Source: Phycisphaerales bacterium UBA854
GTDB taxonomy: Bacteria; Planctomycetota; Phycisphaerae; Phycisphaerales; SM1A02
Assembly (NCBI GenBank): GCA_002295885.1
Contig: DBGM01000029.1
Location: forward strand, 1-8,569
Direction of reading: 5' to 3'
DNA: 8,569 nt
Shown: piece by piece, positions 1 to 6,540 of the stretch
Layout of the letters: each line of letters opens with the position of its first letter
How positions within the stretch are numbered: position 1 is the first letter of the stretch
The notes under the pieces: model-generated
What the model saw: the letters and a program-made list of their open reading frames with translations, nothing else
The model's database searches: none
What the model was told of the DNA's origin: nothing
Position numbers and translations under genes: made by a program

Positions 1-887
1 TCCTCGATGGCCCGCGCCTTGGAGAACTTCGATCCCGCGTCGGTCACGCGGGCCCAGCCGATGCTGATCTCCTCCACTCCGAGGGATTCACCGGTGTCGG
101 GATCGACCAGCTCGTCACCCGGTGCGAACACCTCCCAGATCTGCCCCGGTTCCACGCCGCTGGCCGCGGTGCGGTTGAAGCTGATCACGCCCATGGTGTA
201 CGCCAGGACCTTCGGAGGCAGGACGGCGTCGGTGATGGTGTTGGCCGCCGCGGAGGAGAAGGCCGCGACGACATCGCCGATGAGGCGGTTCGTCCGGCGT
301 CCGTCCTCCCGGGCACCGGTGATGATCTCGTTGACGGCCGATTCATCCAGCTGCACGCTCGTCGATTCGAGCAGCGTACCGGTCGTGGTGTCGTAGATCC
401 GAACCACGGCCTGCAGCTGGATGGTGCGGCGCTCGGCCTCGTTGGGTCCGAACTGGCCTTCGACCGTGGCCCGCGCCGTGATGTCCTGGAAGTTGTCGAT
501 CGCCACCGTCGCGACGTACTGCACGCCGGCGAGACCGAACTGACGGGCCGTCTGGGGGTCGCCGGGATCCACCAGGCCCGATGCCGCGAGGTCCTGCTCC
601 TTGAGGATCGCGTCCAGATCACTGCGCCCGACCAGCTCGAACTTCCTCGTCTGCTGCATGGCGTTCATCAGCTGGCCGTCGGTGCCCTCGATGATCTGCG
701 TCAGCACCGTGGAGTCGCCGCCACCGGCGGCCTGACGCACGACCGCGTCGTTGGCGGTGATCTTGGTGATCGCAAGACGGGGCTTCGATCCCTGGGCGGC
801 GTCGGCGGACACGCCCGGCAGGAGCAGGCCGATGGTCAGCAGGACCAGCGCGCAGCGGCGAACGGAGAAGCGGTTGAGGGTACGCAT
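1..887 (-). CDS. CsgG/HfaB-family secreted protein, 3' end cut by window edge
   Basis: The frame is open from an ATG at 887 to the left edge, giving 295 residues without a stop. It has a Sec signal peptide: basic start MRTLNRFSVRR, hydrophobic core at about 13-24, and a likely cut after VSADA (residue 30). The mature part has the CsgG fold pattern. A stretch near residues 80-100 reads FELVGRSDLDAILKEQDL, followed by QFGLAGVQYVATVAIDNF near 115-132 and later VRIYDTTTGTLLESTSV. A C-terminal stretch near 245-290 (VEPGQIWEVFAPGDEL, then a DPDTGE turn and IGWARVTDAGSKFSKA) resembles the small beta domain following CsgG-like domains in surface-assembly proteins. E. coli CsgG is an outer-membrane lipoprotein pore. 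Here no lipobox is visible; Cys12 is too early and in the wrong context. A soluble periplasmic role in envelope assembly is therefore more likely than a curli pore. The start is supported by AAGGA (894-898) six bases upstream. The gene is separated by 130 bases from the genes to its right. Confidence 0.85.
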   Translation of the reverse strand, partial: MRTLNRFSVRRCALVLLTIGLLLPGVSADAAQGSKPRLAITKITANDAVVRQAAGGGDSTVLTQIIEGTDGQLMNAMQQTRKFELVGRSDLDAILKEQDLAASGLVDPGDPQTARQFGLAGVQYVATVAIDNFQDITARATVEGQFGPNEAERRTIQLQAVVRIYDTTTGTLLESTSVQLDESAVNEIITGAREDGRRTNRLIGDVVAAFSSAAANTITDAVLPPKVLAYTMGVISFNRTAASGVEPGQIWEVFAPGDELVDPDTGESLGVEEISIGWARVTDAGSKFSKARAIE

Positions 888-944
888 GGCAGTTCCTTCC
901 CGGCCTGGACTCGATCGGCCCTTCGTGCGCCGATGGCAGGCTCA

Positions 945-961
945 TTCACATGATAAGTGAA
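945..961 (-). promoter_or_regulatory. Inverted repeat around a -10-like box upstream of the CsgG-like gene
   Basis: On the minus strand the sequence is TTCAC, seven bases, GTGAA. The seven-base centre contains TATCAT (950-955), a five-of-six match to the -10 consensus. It is an AT-rich island in GC-rich DNA, 58-74 bases upstream of the ATG at 887. No good -35 hexamer is present at 16-18 bases. A repeat flanking a -10 box suggests a repressor operator over a promoter, giving a leader of about 55 bases. The arms are only 5 bp, so chance is possible. Confidence 0.3.
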
Positions 962-982
962 GTATGGGGAAACAGCCGATGG

Positions 983-998
983 GCTGCCCAAAGGCAGC
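983..998 (-). terminator. Possible hairpin after the membrane-protein gene
   Basis: A perfect 6-bp stem (GCTGCC/GGCAGC) with a four-base loop lies 20-35 bases after the TAG at 1018-1020. A competing stem, CCCAA with TTGGG, overlaps it on the minus strand. There is no clear T-run after the stem; only TTTCCCC follows further on. It could weakly end or stabilise the pump transcript, but it is not a convincing intrinsic terminator. The rest of 888-1017 holds only the inverted repeat at 945-961 and the ribosome-binding site of the next gene. Confidence 0.25.
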
Positions 999-1017
999 TT
1001 GGGTGGATGCAGGCGTT

Positions 1018-1461
1018 CTACAGCAGCAACATCCAGCAGGCCACGACACCCCGTGCGGTCCATCCGACGGTGCGCACCCAGTTGGTCGCGACCAGTCGTC
1101 GGTAGGCGGGTTCGTCCCAGCCCCGTTCGAGCTTCCAGTGGCAGGGGACCTGCAGCACCAGCGTCGAGCCCCACAGCAGCAGCACCAGTCCCATCCCGAT
1201 CCACGCCAGCAGGACGCCGGGTTCCGGCATCGGCAGGAACAGCAGCCAGGCCGCGGCGGCCGCCTCGGCCAGCATCAGCGGGCCGACCACGTAGGTGATG
1301 CGGTGCATGTGCGCCTGTTGGTAGTCGATGAACTGGTCGCGGTCCACGTGGATCTGCAGCGGGTAGTGGGCCAGCTGCACCAGCCAGATCGCTCCGAACA
1401 TGCCCAGGGTGCCGACCGCCTGGACGATCAACGCGACATCGAGTTGGGTGGTTTCGTTCAT
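1018..1461 (-). CDS. Small four-helix inner-membrane protein next to the RND pump, function unknown
   Basis: A 147-residue integral membrane protein that I cannot place in a named family with certainty. Hydrophobic segments lie at about residues 8-30, 56-77, 82-104 and 130-147. Between the first two helices is a His-rich loop with H32, H38, H51 and H53, reading QAHMHRITYVVGPLM. After helix 3 comes LQVPCHWKLERGWDE (C107, H108), then LVATNWVRTVGWTARG leading into the last helix. These polar blocks look conserved rather than random, from remembered unannotated bacterial membrane proteins with a similar PCH...TNWxRT layout. The His and Cys residues near the membrane edge could bind a metal or haem; this is only a guess. 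The ATG lies three bases after the RND stop codon, with GAAGG about 10 bases upstream inside the RND gene, so translation is probably coupled. It could be a pump accessory or a passenger. It is followed by a 130-base gap. Confidence 0.82.
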   Translation of the reverse strand: MNETTQLDVALIVQAVGTLGMFGAIWLVQLAHYPLQIHVDRDQFIDYQQAHMHRITYVVGPLMLAEAAAAAWLLFLPMPEPGVLLAWIGMGLVLLLWGSTLVLQVPCHWKLERGWDEPAYRRLVATNWVRTVGWTARGVVACWMLLL

Positions 1462-1464
1462 GGG

Positions 1465-4400
1465 CTACTTGCCTTCGGGGCCGGACGACTGCGGGACCCC
1501 ACGCAGTTTCTCACTGGTCCACTGGATCACCATGTAGAGCATGGGAACCGCCAGCAGACTGACGATCGTGGCCACGAGCATGCCGCCGAAGACGGTGGTG
1601 CCCATGGCCTGACGACTTTCGGCGCCCGCCCCCGTGGCGACGAGCAGGGGGATCACGCCGAGGATGAAGCTGAAGGCGGTCATGAGCACGGCCCGGAATC
1701 GCAGGCGGGCGGCGTCCATCGCCGCTTCGATGAGACTCGCGCCTTCGTTGCGGCGTTCGCGGGCGAACTCCACGATCAGGATCGCGCTCTTGGCCGACAG
1801 GCCGATCAGCAGGACGATGCCGATCTGGGTGTAGAGGTTGTTGTCCATGCCTCTGACCATCAGGGCGGCCACCGCGCCCAGCAGGGCGGTGGGGACCGCG
1901 AAGCAGACCGAGAGGGGGATCGACCAGCTTTCGTACTGGGCCGCCAGCACCAGGTACACCAGCAGGATCGCAAACAGGAAGATGCCCACCGGCGAGCCCG
2001 AGGACTGCTGCTGGTACGCCAGTTCGGTCCACTCGTACTTCATCGAGGAGGGCAGCAGGCGGTCGGCCATGCCGTCCATGACCTGCATGGCGTCGCCGGA
2101 GGTGAATCCCGGGGCGGGGCGGGCCACCACCTTCGCCGCCGGATAGACGTTGTGCCGGTAGACCGTCTGGGGGCCGAGCACCTCGCGGACGTCGACGAAC
2201 GACCCGAGCGGCACCATGGTTCCGTCCCGCGACTGCACCTGCAGGCGGCCGATGTCCTCCGGGTTGTTTCGGAATCGCCCTTCGGCCTGGGCCTTCACCT
2301 GGAAGGTGCGGCCGAGGTAGGTGAAGTCGTTGACGTAGACCGCCCCGAGGTAGGCCTGCAGCGTTCGGAAGACACTGTCCATGCTCACGTTCTTCGACAG
2401 GGCCTGGTCACGATCGATGTCCACGAACAGCTGGGGGACGTTGGCGCGGAATCCGGAGTAGAAGTTCGTCAGCGAGGTCTGCGTGCTGCCGTCGAGCACC
2501 ATGTTGTTGGCGACGGCCTCGAGGGTCGAGAGCCCGGCGCCCCCGGTGTCCTGAATCTGCATCGCCAGGCCACCCGACGTACCCAGTCCCGGCAGCGACG
2601 GCATCGCGAAGGCCATGACGAGGCCTTCCTGAATGGAGGCGAACTGCCGGTTGAGGGAGCCGATGATCGCCGCCTGCGAGACCTCCGGTTCGGTCCGCTC
2701 GTCCCAGTCCTCGAATATCGCCAGAATCGTCGCGCCGTTTGAAGCACCCGACCCGTTCATCAGCGAGTAGCCGGTGAGGTTGATCACTTCCTCGACACCC
2801 GGAGTGGCCATCACGATCTCGGCCACGCGGCTCGAGACCGCTTCGGTGCGTTCCAGCGAGGCGGCGTCGGGCAGCTGCACGTTGACCACGCACCAGCCCT
2901 CGTCCTCCTGGGGGACGAATCCGGTGGGCAGTTGGCCGAAGCCGTAGATGGACACCACCACGATGCCCACGAAGGCGAGCACGCCCACCACGGCCAGTCG
3001 CAGCAGCGTCCGGACGAGGTAGCTGTAGACCCGGGTGGTGGAATCAAGGGCGTTGTTGAACCACTTCCAGACGAAGAACTGCTTCGGAGGAGACGGTCGC
3101 AGCAGGATGCCGGCCAGGGCCGGACTCATGGTCAGGGCGTTGATGCTGCTGAAGACGGTCGCGATGGCGATGGTGAGCGCAAACTGCTGGAACAGCTGGC
3201 CGGCGATGCCGGGCATGAAGGCGGTGGGGATGAACACCGCCAGCAGGACCAGGGTGGTCGCGATGACCGGGCCGCTGACCTCCTTCATCGAACGCAACGC
3301 CGCCTCCCTGGGCGTGCAGCCGCCCGCATCGAGGTGCCGGGTGACGTTCTCGACCACCACGATCGCGTCGTCGACCACGATGCCGATGGCCAGCACCAGG
3401 CCGAAGAGGGAGATCTGGTTGATCGAGAACCCGAAGACCAGCATCACCGCGAAGGTGCCGATCAGCGACACCGGAATGGTGACTGCGGGGATCAGGGTGG
3501 CTCGGAAGTTCTGCAGGAAGACGTACACGGTCAGAATGACCAACAGCACGGTGATGAAGAGGGTGATCACCACTTCCTTGATCGAAGCGAGGATCACGTC
3601 CGTCGAATCGTAGCTGATGGAATAGTCGAGTCCCTCCGGGAATCCGTCGGACAGATTCTTCAGCGTGGACTTGATGCCGTCGACGACGTCGATGGCGTTT
3701 GCACCCGGGAGCTGGTACACGGCGATGACGGCGGAGGGTTCGCCGTTGTAGCTCGAGAGCATGTTGTAGTTGCTGGATCCCTGCTCGACCCGGGCAACGT
3801 CACCGAGCCGGACCACGGTCCCGTCGTCACCGATCTTGATGACGATCTCCTCGAACTCGTCCGGAGTGATCAGGCGTCCCTTGGTGGTCACGCTGTACTG
3901 GAACGCCTGGCCGGGCGGTACCGGCGGCTGGCCGATCTGCCCGGCTGCGACTTCGACGTTCTGCTCCCGGACCGCCTGCAGCACCCGGTCGATGGAGAGT
4001 CCGAGTGCCACGACCCGATCCGGATCGAGCCAGATGCGCATGCCGTAGTCGCCGGCTCCGAAGATCGTCACGTCGCCGACACCGTCCACCCGCTTGATGG
4101 GGTCGATCAGCTGCAACGTCACGAAGTTCTGCAGGAACAACGCGTCGAATGCCTCCCCCGGTGAATACACGGAGATGAACAGCGTCGTCTCGCTGGACTT
4201 CTTCTTGGTCTCGATGCCCTGTCGCTTGACGTCCTCGGGCAGCCCCGGTTCGGCCGCGGCCACCCGGTTCTGGACCAGGACGCTCGCCATGTCGAGATCG
4301 GTGCCGATCTCGAACACGATGCTGAGATTCATCGTGCCGTCGTCGCTGCTCGTGCTCGTCATGTAGAGCATGTTCTCGACGCCGTTGACCTGCTCCTCGA

Positions 4401-4596
4401 TGGGAGCGGCCACGGTTTCGGCGATGGTGGTCGCGTTGGCACCCGGGTAGACGGCCGCCACGTTGATCGTGGGCGGTGCGATCTGCGGGTAGCGGGCGAT
4501 GGGCAGCTTGCCGATTGACACGATCCCCAGCAGCACGATGGTGATCGAGATCACCGAGGCGAAGATCGGACGTTCGATGAAGATGCGACTGAACAT
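1465..4596 (-). CDS. HAE1-family RND multidrug efflux permease (AcrB/MexB-like)
   Basis: A proton-driven inner-membrane transporter of 1043 residues, near AcrB (1049). It exports drugs, detergents or other hydrophobic compounds through a fusion protein and an outer-membrane channel. The N-terminus MFSRIFIERPIFASVIS and the YPGANATTIAETV segment are family hallmarks. The architecture is complete: TM1, a porter domain to about 335, TM2-6 at about 340-498, TM7 at about 532-552, a second porter domain to about 865, and TM8-12 at about 870-1028. Proton-relay residues are present: D409-D410 in TM4 (GIVVDDAIVVVENV), K936 in TM10 (IGLSAKSAILIVEFA), and R966 and T973 near TM11 as likely matches of AcrB R971 and T978. 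It therefore looks active. The Asp pair and AcrB-like start fit the HAE1 drug-efflux branch rather than metal-efflux CusA. Its ATG lies 13 bases after the fusion-protein stop codon, with only a weak GGGG as ribosome-binding site. Substrate cannot be read from sequence. Confidence 0.97.
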   Translation of the reverse strand: MFSRIFIERPIFASVISITIVLLGIVSIGKLPIARYPQIAPPTINVAAVYPGANATTIAETVAAPIEEQVNGVENMLYMTSTSSDDGTMNLSIVFEIGTDLDMASVLVQNRVAAAEPGLPEDVKRQGIETKKKSSETTLFISVYSPGEAFDALFLQNFVTLQLIDPIKRVDGVGDVTIFGAGDYGMRIWLDPDRVVALGLSIDRVLQAVREQNVEVAAGQIGQPPVPPGQAFQYSVTTKGRLITPDEFEEIVIKIGDDGTVVRLGDVARVEQGSSNYNMLSSYNGEPSAVIAVYQLPGANAIDVVDGIKSTLKNLSDGFPEGLDYSISYDSTDVILASIKEVVITLFITVLLVILTVYVFLQNFRATLIPAVTIPVSLIGTFAVMLVFGFSINQISLFGLVLAIGIVVDDAIVVVENVTRHLDAGGCTPREAALRSMKEVSGPVIATTLVLLAVFIPTAFMPGIAGQLFQQFALTIAIATVFSSINALTMSPALAGILLRPSPPKQFFVWKWFNNALDSTTRVYSYLVRTLLRLAVVGVLAFVGIVVVSIYGFGQLPTGFVPQEDEGWCVVNVQLPDAASLERTEAVSSRVAEIVMATPGVEEVINLTGYSLMNGSGASNGATILAIFEDWDERTEPEVSQAAIIGSLNRQFASIQEGLVMAFAMPSLPGLGTSGGLAMQIQDTGGAGLSTLEAVANNMVLDGSTQTSLTNFYSGFRANVPQLFVDIDRDQALSKNVSMDSVFRTLQAYLGAVYVNDFTYLGRTFQVKAQAEGRFRNNPEDIGRLQVQSRDGTMVPLGSFVDVREVLGPQTVYRHNVYPAAKVVARPAPGFTSGDAMQVMDGMADRLLPSSMKYEWTELAYQQQSSGSPVGIFLFAILLVYLVLAAQYESWSIPLSVCFAVPTALLGAVAALMVRGMDNNLYTQIGIVLLIGLSAKSAILIVEFARERRNEGASLIEAAMDAARLRFRAVLMTAFSFILGVIPLLVATGAGAESRQAMGTTVFGGMLVATIVSLLAVPMLYMVIQWTSEKLRGVPQSSGPEGK

Positions 4597-4609
4597 GCCT
4601 CGACCCCGG

Positions 4610-5725
4610 TCAGGAACCGGCCTCGACGGCCTCGACGGGATTGCCGGGCTGCGCCCGCTGCAATCCGTTGATGATCACCCGGTCGCCCGGTTCGAGTCCG
4701 GTCAGGATGACGCGATCCTCACCGTCCATGGCTCCGAGCTCGACGTCGCGACGCCGGACGATGCTCTGGTCATCGACGATCAGGGCGTAGGACCCGACCA
4801 CGTCCCGCTGCAGGGCCGTCTCGGGAATCAGCAGCGACTCGGTGGTGCGGGTCTCCACCAGCGCCCGCACGAAGACGCCGGGAACCAGCACTCGACGCTC
4901 ATTGGGAAAGGTGGCGCGGATGGTCATGGTGCCCGTGCGGGGGTCGACGGAGTTGTCCGTGAAGTCGAGGACGCCGGCCTCCTCGTAGCGGGTTCCGTCG
5001 GTCAGCTCCAGCAGCACCGGGACGTCGGATCGGGCGCCGGCCCGACCTTCGGACCGCTGCTGCTTGATCAGACGGAGCAGCTGCCGCTCGTCCACCTCGA
5101 AGAAGACGTGGATGGGACTCAGTTCGACCAGAGTCGTCAGCAGGGTCTCGTTCGCACCCACCAGATTGCCCTGACTGATGAGATTCCTCGACAAACGACC
5201 ACGGATGGGGGCCCGGATCTCGGTGTAGCCGAGATCCAGCCGGGCCTTCTCCACTTCCGCACTGGCCTTGTCCACACTGGCGAGCGTGCCGTCGTAGCGG
5301 GCCTGGGTCTCGAGCAGTTCGACCTGGCTGCCGGCGCCGCGGGAGACGGCTTCGGTGATCCGTTCAAGCAGGGCCTTCTGGAGATCGCGTTCCGCCGTGG
5401 CGCTGCGCAGCGATGCGGTCGCGGCGTTCAGGGCCGCGATGAACGGTTCCTGATCGATGACGTAGAGCAGGGTTCCGGCTTCGACTCTGGTGCCGTCCTT
5501 GAACTCGATGGATTCGAGGAAGCCGCTGACTCGACTCCGGACCTCGACGGTGTCCAGCGCCGCGGTCTGGCCGGTGAAGGTCAGGAAGGCCGTCACATCA
5601 CGGACCATGGGCGGTGCCACGGTCACGGAGGGGGGAGGCGGGGGAACGAACTCGTTGCTCGGTCCGCAGGCGGGAACCAGCAGGCCGAGCAGGAGAACCG
5701 GAAGCAGGATGATCGAATGCCGCAT
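4610..5725 (-). CDS. RND efflux membrane-fusion (periplasmic adaptor) lipoprotein
   Basis: A 371-residue AcrA/MexA-type adaptor that links the RND permease encoded just downstream to an outer-membrane channel. It has a lipoprotein signal: hydrophobic core at residues 5-16 and lipobox LVPAC with Cys20, followed by a Pro-rich linker (27-33). The domain order is typical. A first barrel/lipoyl half reads TGQTAALDTVEVRSRVSGF at 51-69. A helical hairpin of about 95-165 is rich in Ala, Glu and Leu. The second lipoyl half is YTEIRAPIRGRLSR at 167-180. The beta-barrel region includes SPIHVFFEVDE (203-213) and VDPRTGTMTIRATFPN (260-275). The membrane-proximal end is about 295-365. The reading frame continues upstream to 5860, but that stretch is Arg/Gly-rich, overlaps the preceding gene and precedes the lipoprotein signal; I therefore choose the ATG at 5725. 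No clear Shine-Dalgarno sequence precedes it. It follows the P-domain gene by 32 bases. Confidence 0.95.
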   Translation of the reverse strand: MRHSIILLPVLLLGLLVPACGPSNEFVPPPPPSVTVAPPMVRDVTAFLTFTGQTAALDTVEVRSRVSGFLESIEFKDGTRVEAGTLLYVIDQEPFIAALNAATASLRSATAERDLQKALLERITEAVSRGAGSQVELLETQARYDGTLASVDKASAEVEKARLDLGYTEIRAPIRGRLSRNLISQGNLVGANETLLTTLVELSPIHVFFEVDERQLLRLIKQQRSEGRAGARSDVPVLLELTDGTRYEEAGVLDFTDNSVDPRTGTMTIRATFPNERRVLVPGVFVRALVETRTTESLLIPETALQRDVVGSYALIVDDQSIVRRRDVELGAMDGEDRVILTGLEPGDRVIINGLQRAQPGNPVEAVEAGS

Positions 5726-5734
5726 TGGAACCGG

Positions 5735-5750
5735 ATCATACCCCGCGGGG
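5735..5750 (-). promoter_or_regulatory. Possible promoter element just before the fusion-protein gene
   Basis: In the 32-base gap the minus strand reads CCCCGCGGGG, a perfect palindrome, directly followed by TATGAT (5735-5740), a five-of-six match to a -10 box. Transcription from it would start about three bases before the ATG at 5725, giving an almost leaderless mRNA. That would fit the missing Shine-Dalgarno sequence. No -35 match is visible upstream, so this is weak evidence. Confidence 0.22.
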
Positions 5751-5757
5751 GCGTCGG

Positions 5758-6540
5758 CTACCGGCAGGCCCCCCAGCCGCCGATCACGGCCAGCAGATCG
5801 GTGACATCGACGTTCGAATCTCCGTTGAGATCCGCGGTGCAGTCCTGGGTGCAGCCCCATTCCTCGAGCACCCGCAGCAGGTCCGCCACGTTGACGACCA
5901 GGTCGCCGTTGGTGTCACCGCTGCACTGGCATTCGTCGGGCACGCCGTTGCCGTCGGCGTCGTTGCTGTCACCCGCGTCGATGTCGGCGGTGTCGGGGAT
6001 CCCGTTGCCGTTGCAGTCGGGGGCGGTGGTGTAGGTGAGGCACAACTGGTCGATGGTACCGGCGTCGATGAACGAGTGGTCCGTCACTTCGATGGACCAG
6101 ACTCCCGACGGAATCGTGCCATTGAAGACGCTCAGAGATTCGAGCGGACGCAGGTTGCCGTCGAGGACCGGAACGGCATCGAGCGAGCAGGTGGATTCGG
6201 CCGCCGCACCGGCGAGGTCGTCGAACAGGCACACGATGTCGTCGCCGCCGCATCCCCACGGACCGATCCAGTCGGACGAGGGCATGCCCGGGCGATCGAG
6301 CAGGCGGACCGAAGTGCCGTCGGGGGCGGTCAGTCGCACGGAAAGGTCGCCGACCCAGGGGTGATCGATTCGCGTCAGTAGCAGCACCTGGGTGATGATC
6401 CGTTCGGTGGGGGGAGCCTCGACCGTCCAGACGACCGAGCCGCTGCCGTCGGGGATCGCGGGGGATCCCGTCGCGCAATGGGTCTCGGCGTGCAGGGGGC
6501 CGGAACAGGCGAGGATGGCGAGCATGGCCAGTCGTCTCAT
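5758..6540 (-). CDS. Secreted P-domain protein with dockerin-like calcium-binding tail
   Basis: A 260-residue exported protein. The signal peptide is residues 1-18 (MRRLAMLAILACSGPLHA). Residues of about 28-170 match the proprotein-convertase P domain, a beta-sandwich usually found next to subtilisin-like proteases. Evidence includes IPDGSGSVVWTVEAP, RIDHPWVGDLSVRLTAPDGT, the FDD at 106-108, SLSVFNG (135-141), and SGVWSIEVTDHSFIDAGTID leading into LCLTY. Residues 175-204 form an Asp/Asn-rich thrombospondin-3-like linker (DCNGNGIPD, DADGNGVPDEC). Residues 209-257 hold two dockerin-like EF-hand loops, DTNGDLVVNVADLL and DLNGDSNVDVTDLL, each ending in a WG motif. Six Cys around the linker and tail may form disulfides. 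No protease or other catalytic domain is present, so an adhesion, anchoring or chaperone-like role outside the cell is inferred. The start at 6540 overlaps the hydrolase stop (ATGA). An in-frame extension to 6624 lies inside the hydrolase gene and precedes the signal peptide, so I reject it. Confidence 0.9.
   Translation of the reverse strand: MRRLAMLAILACSGPLHAETHCATGSPAIPDGSGSVVWTVEAPPTERIITQVLLLTRIDHPWVGDLSVRLTAPDGTSVRLLDRPGMPSSDWIGPWGCGGDDIVCLFDDLAGAAAESTCSLDAVPVLDGNLRPLESLSVFNGTIPSGVWSIEVTDHSFIDAGTIDQLCLTYTTAPDCNGNGIPDTADIDAGDSNDADGNGVPDECQCSGDTNGDLVVNVADLLRVLEEWGCTQDCTADLNGDSNVDVTDLLAVIGGWGACR

Noticed and set aside
964..2742. 592-codon open frame on the plus strand
   Set aside because: It lies antisense to the RND permease and the small membrane protein. 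The product is rich in His, Asp, Arg, Gln and Gly with no domain, as expected for a reverse-frame shadow in GC-rich DNA.
2932..4164. 410-codon open frame on the plus strand
   Set aside because: Antisense to the permease; low-complexity Asp/His/Gly/Arg product typical of shadow frames.
5726..5860. N-terminal extension of the fusion protein to an in-frame start at 5860
   Set aside because: It overlaps the dockerin-like tail of the preceding gene and would bury the lipoprotein signal peptide 45 residues inside the protein.
4499..6034. 511-codon open frame on the plus strand
   Set aside because: Antisense to the fusion protein and the P-domain gene; it crosses gene borders and shows no recognisable motif.
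6537..6540. Frameshift splitting one hydrolase/P-domain gene into two
   Set aside because: The second frame has its own strong ribosome-binding site and signal peptide, and the hydrolase ends naturally just past its catalytic His region.
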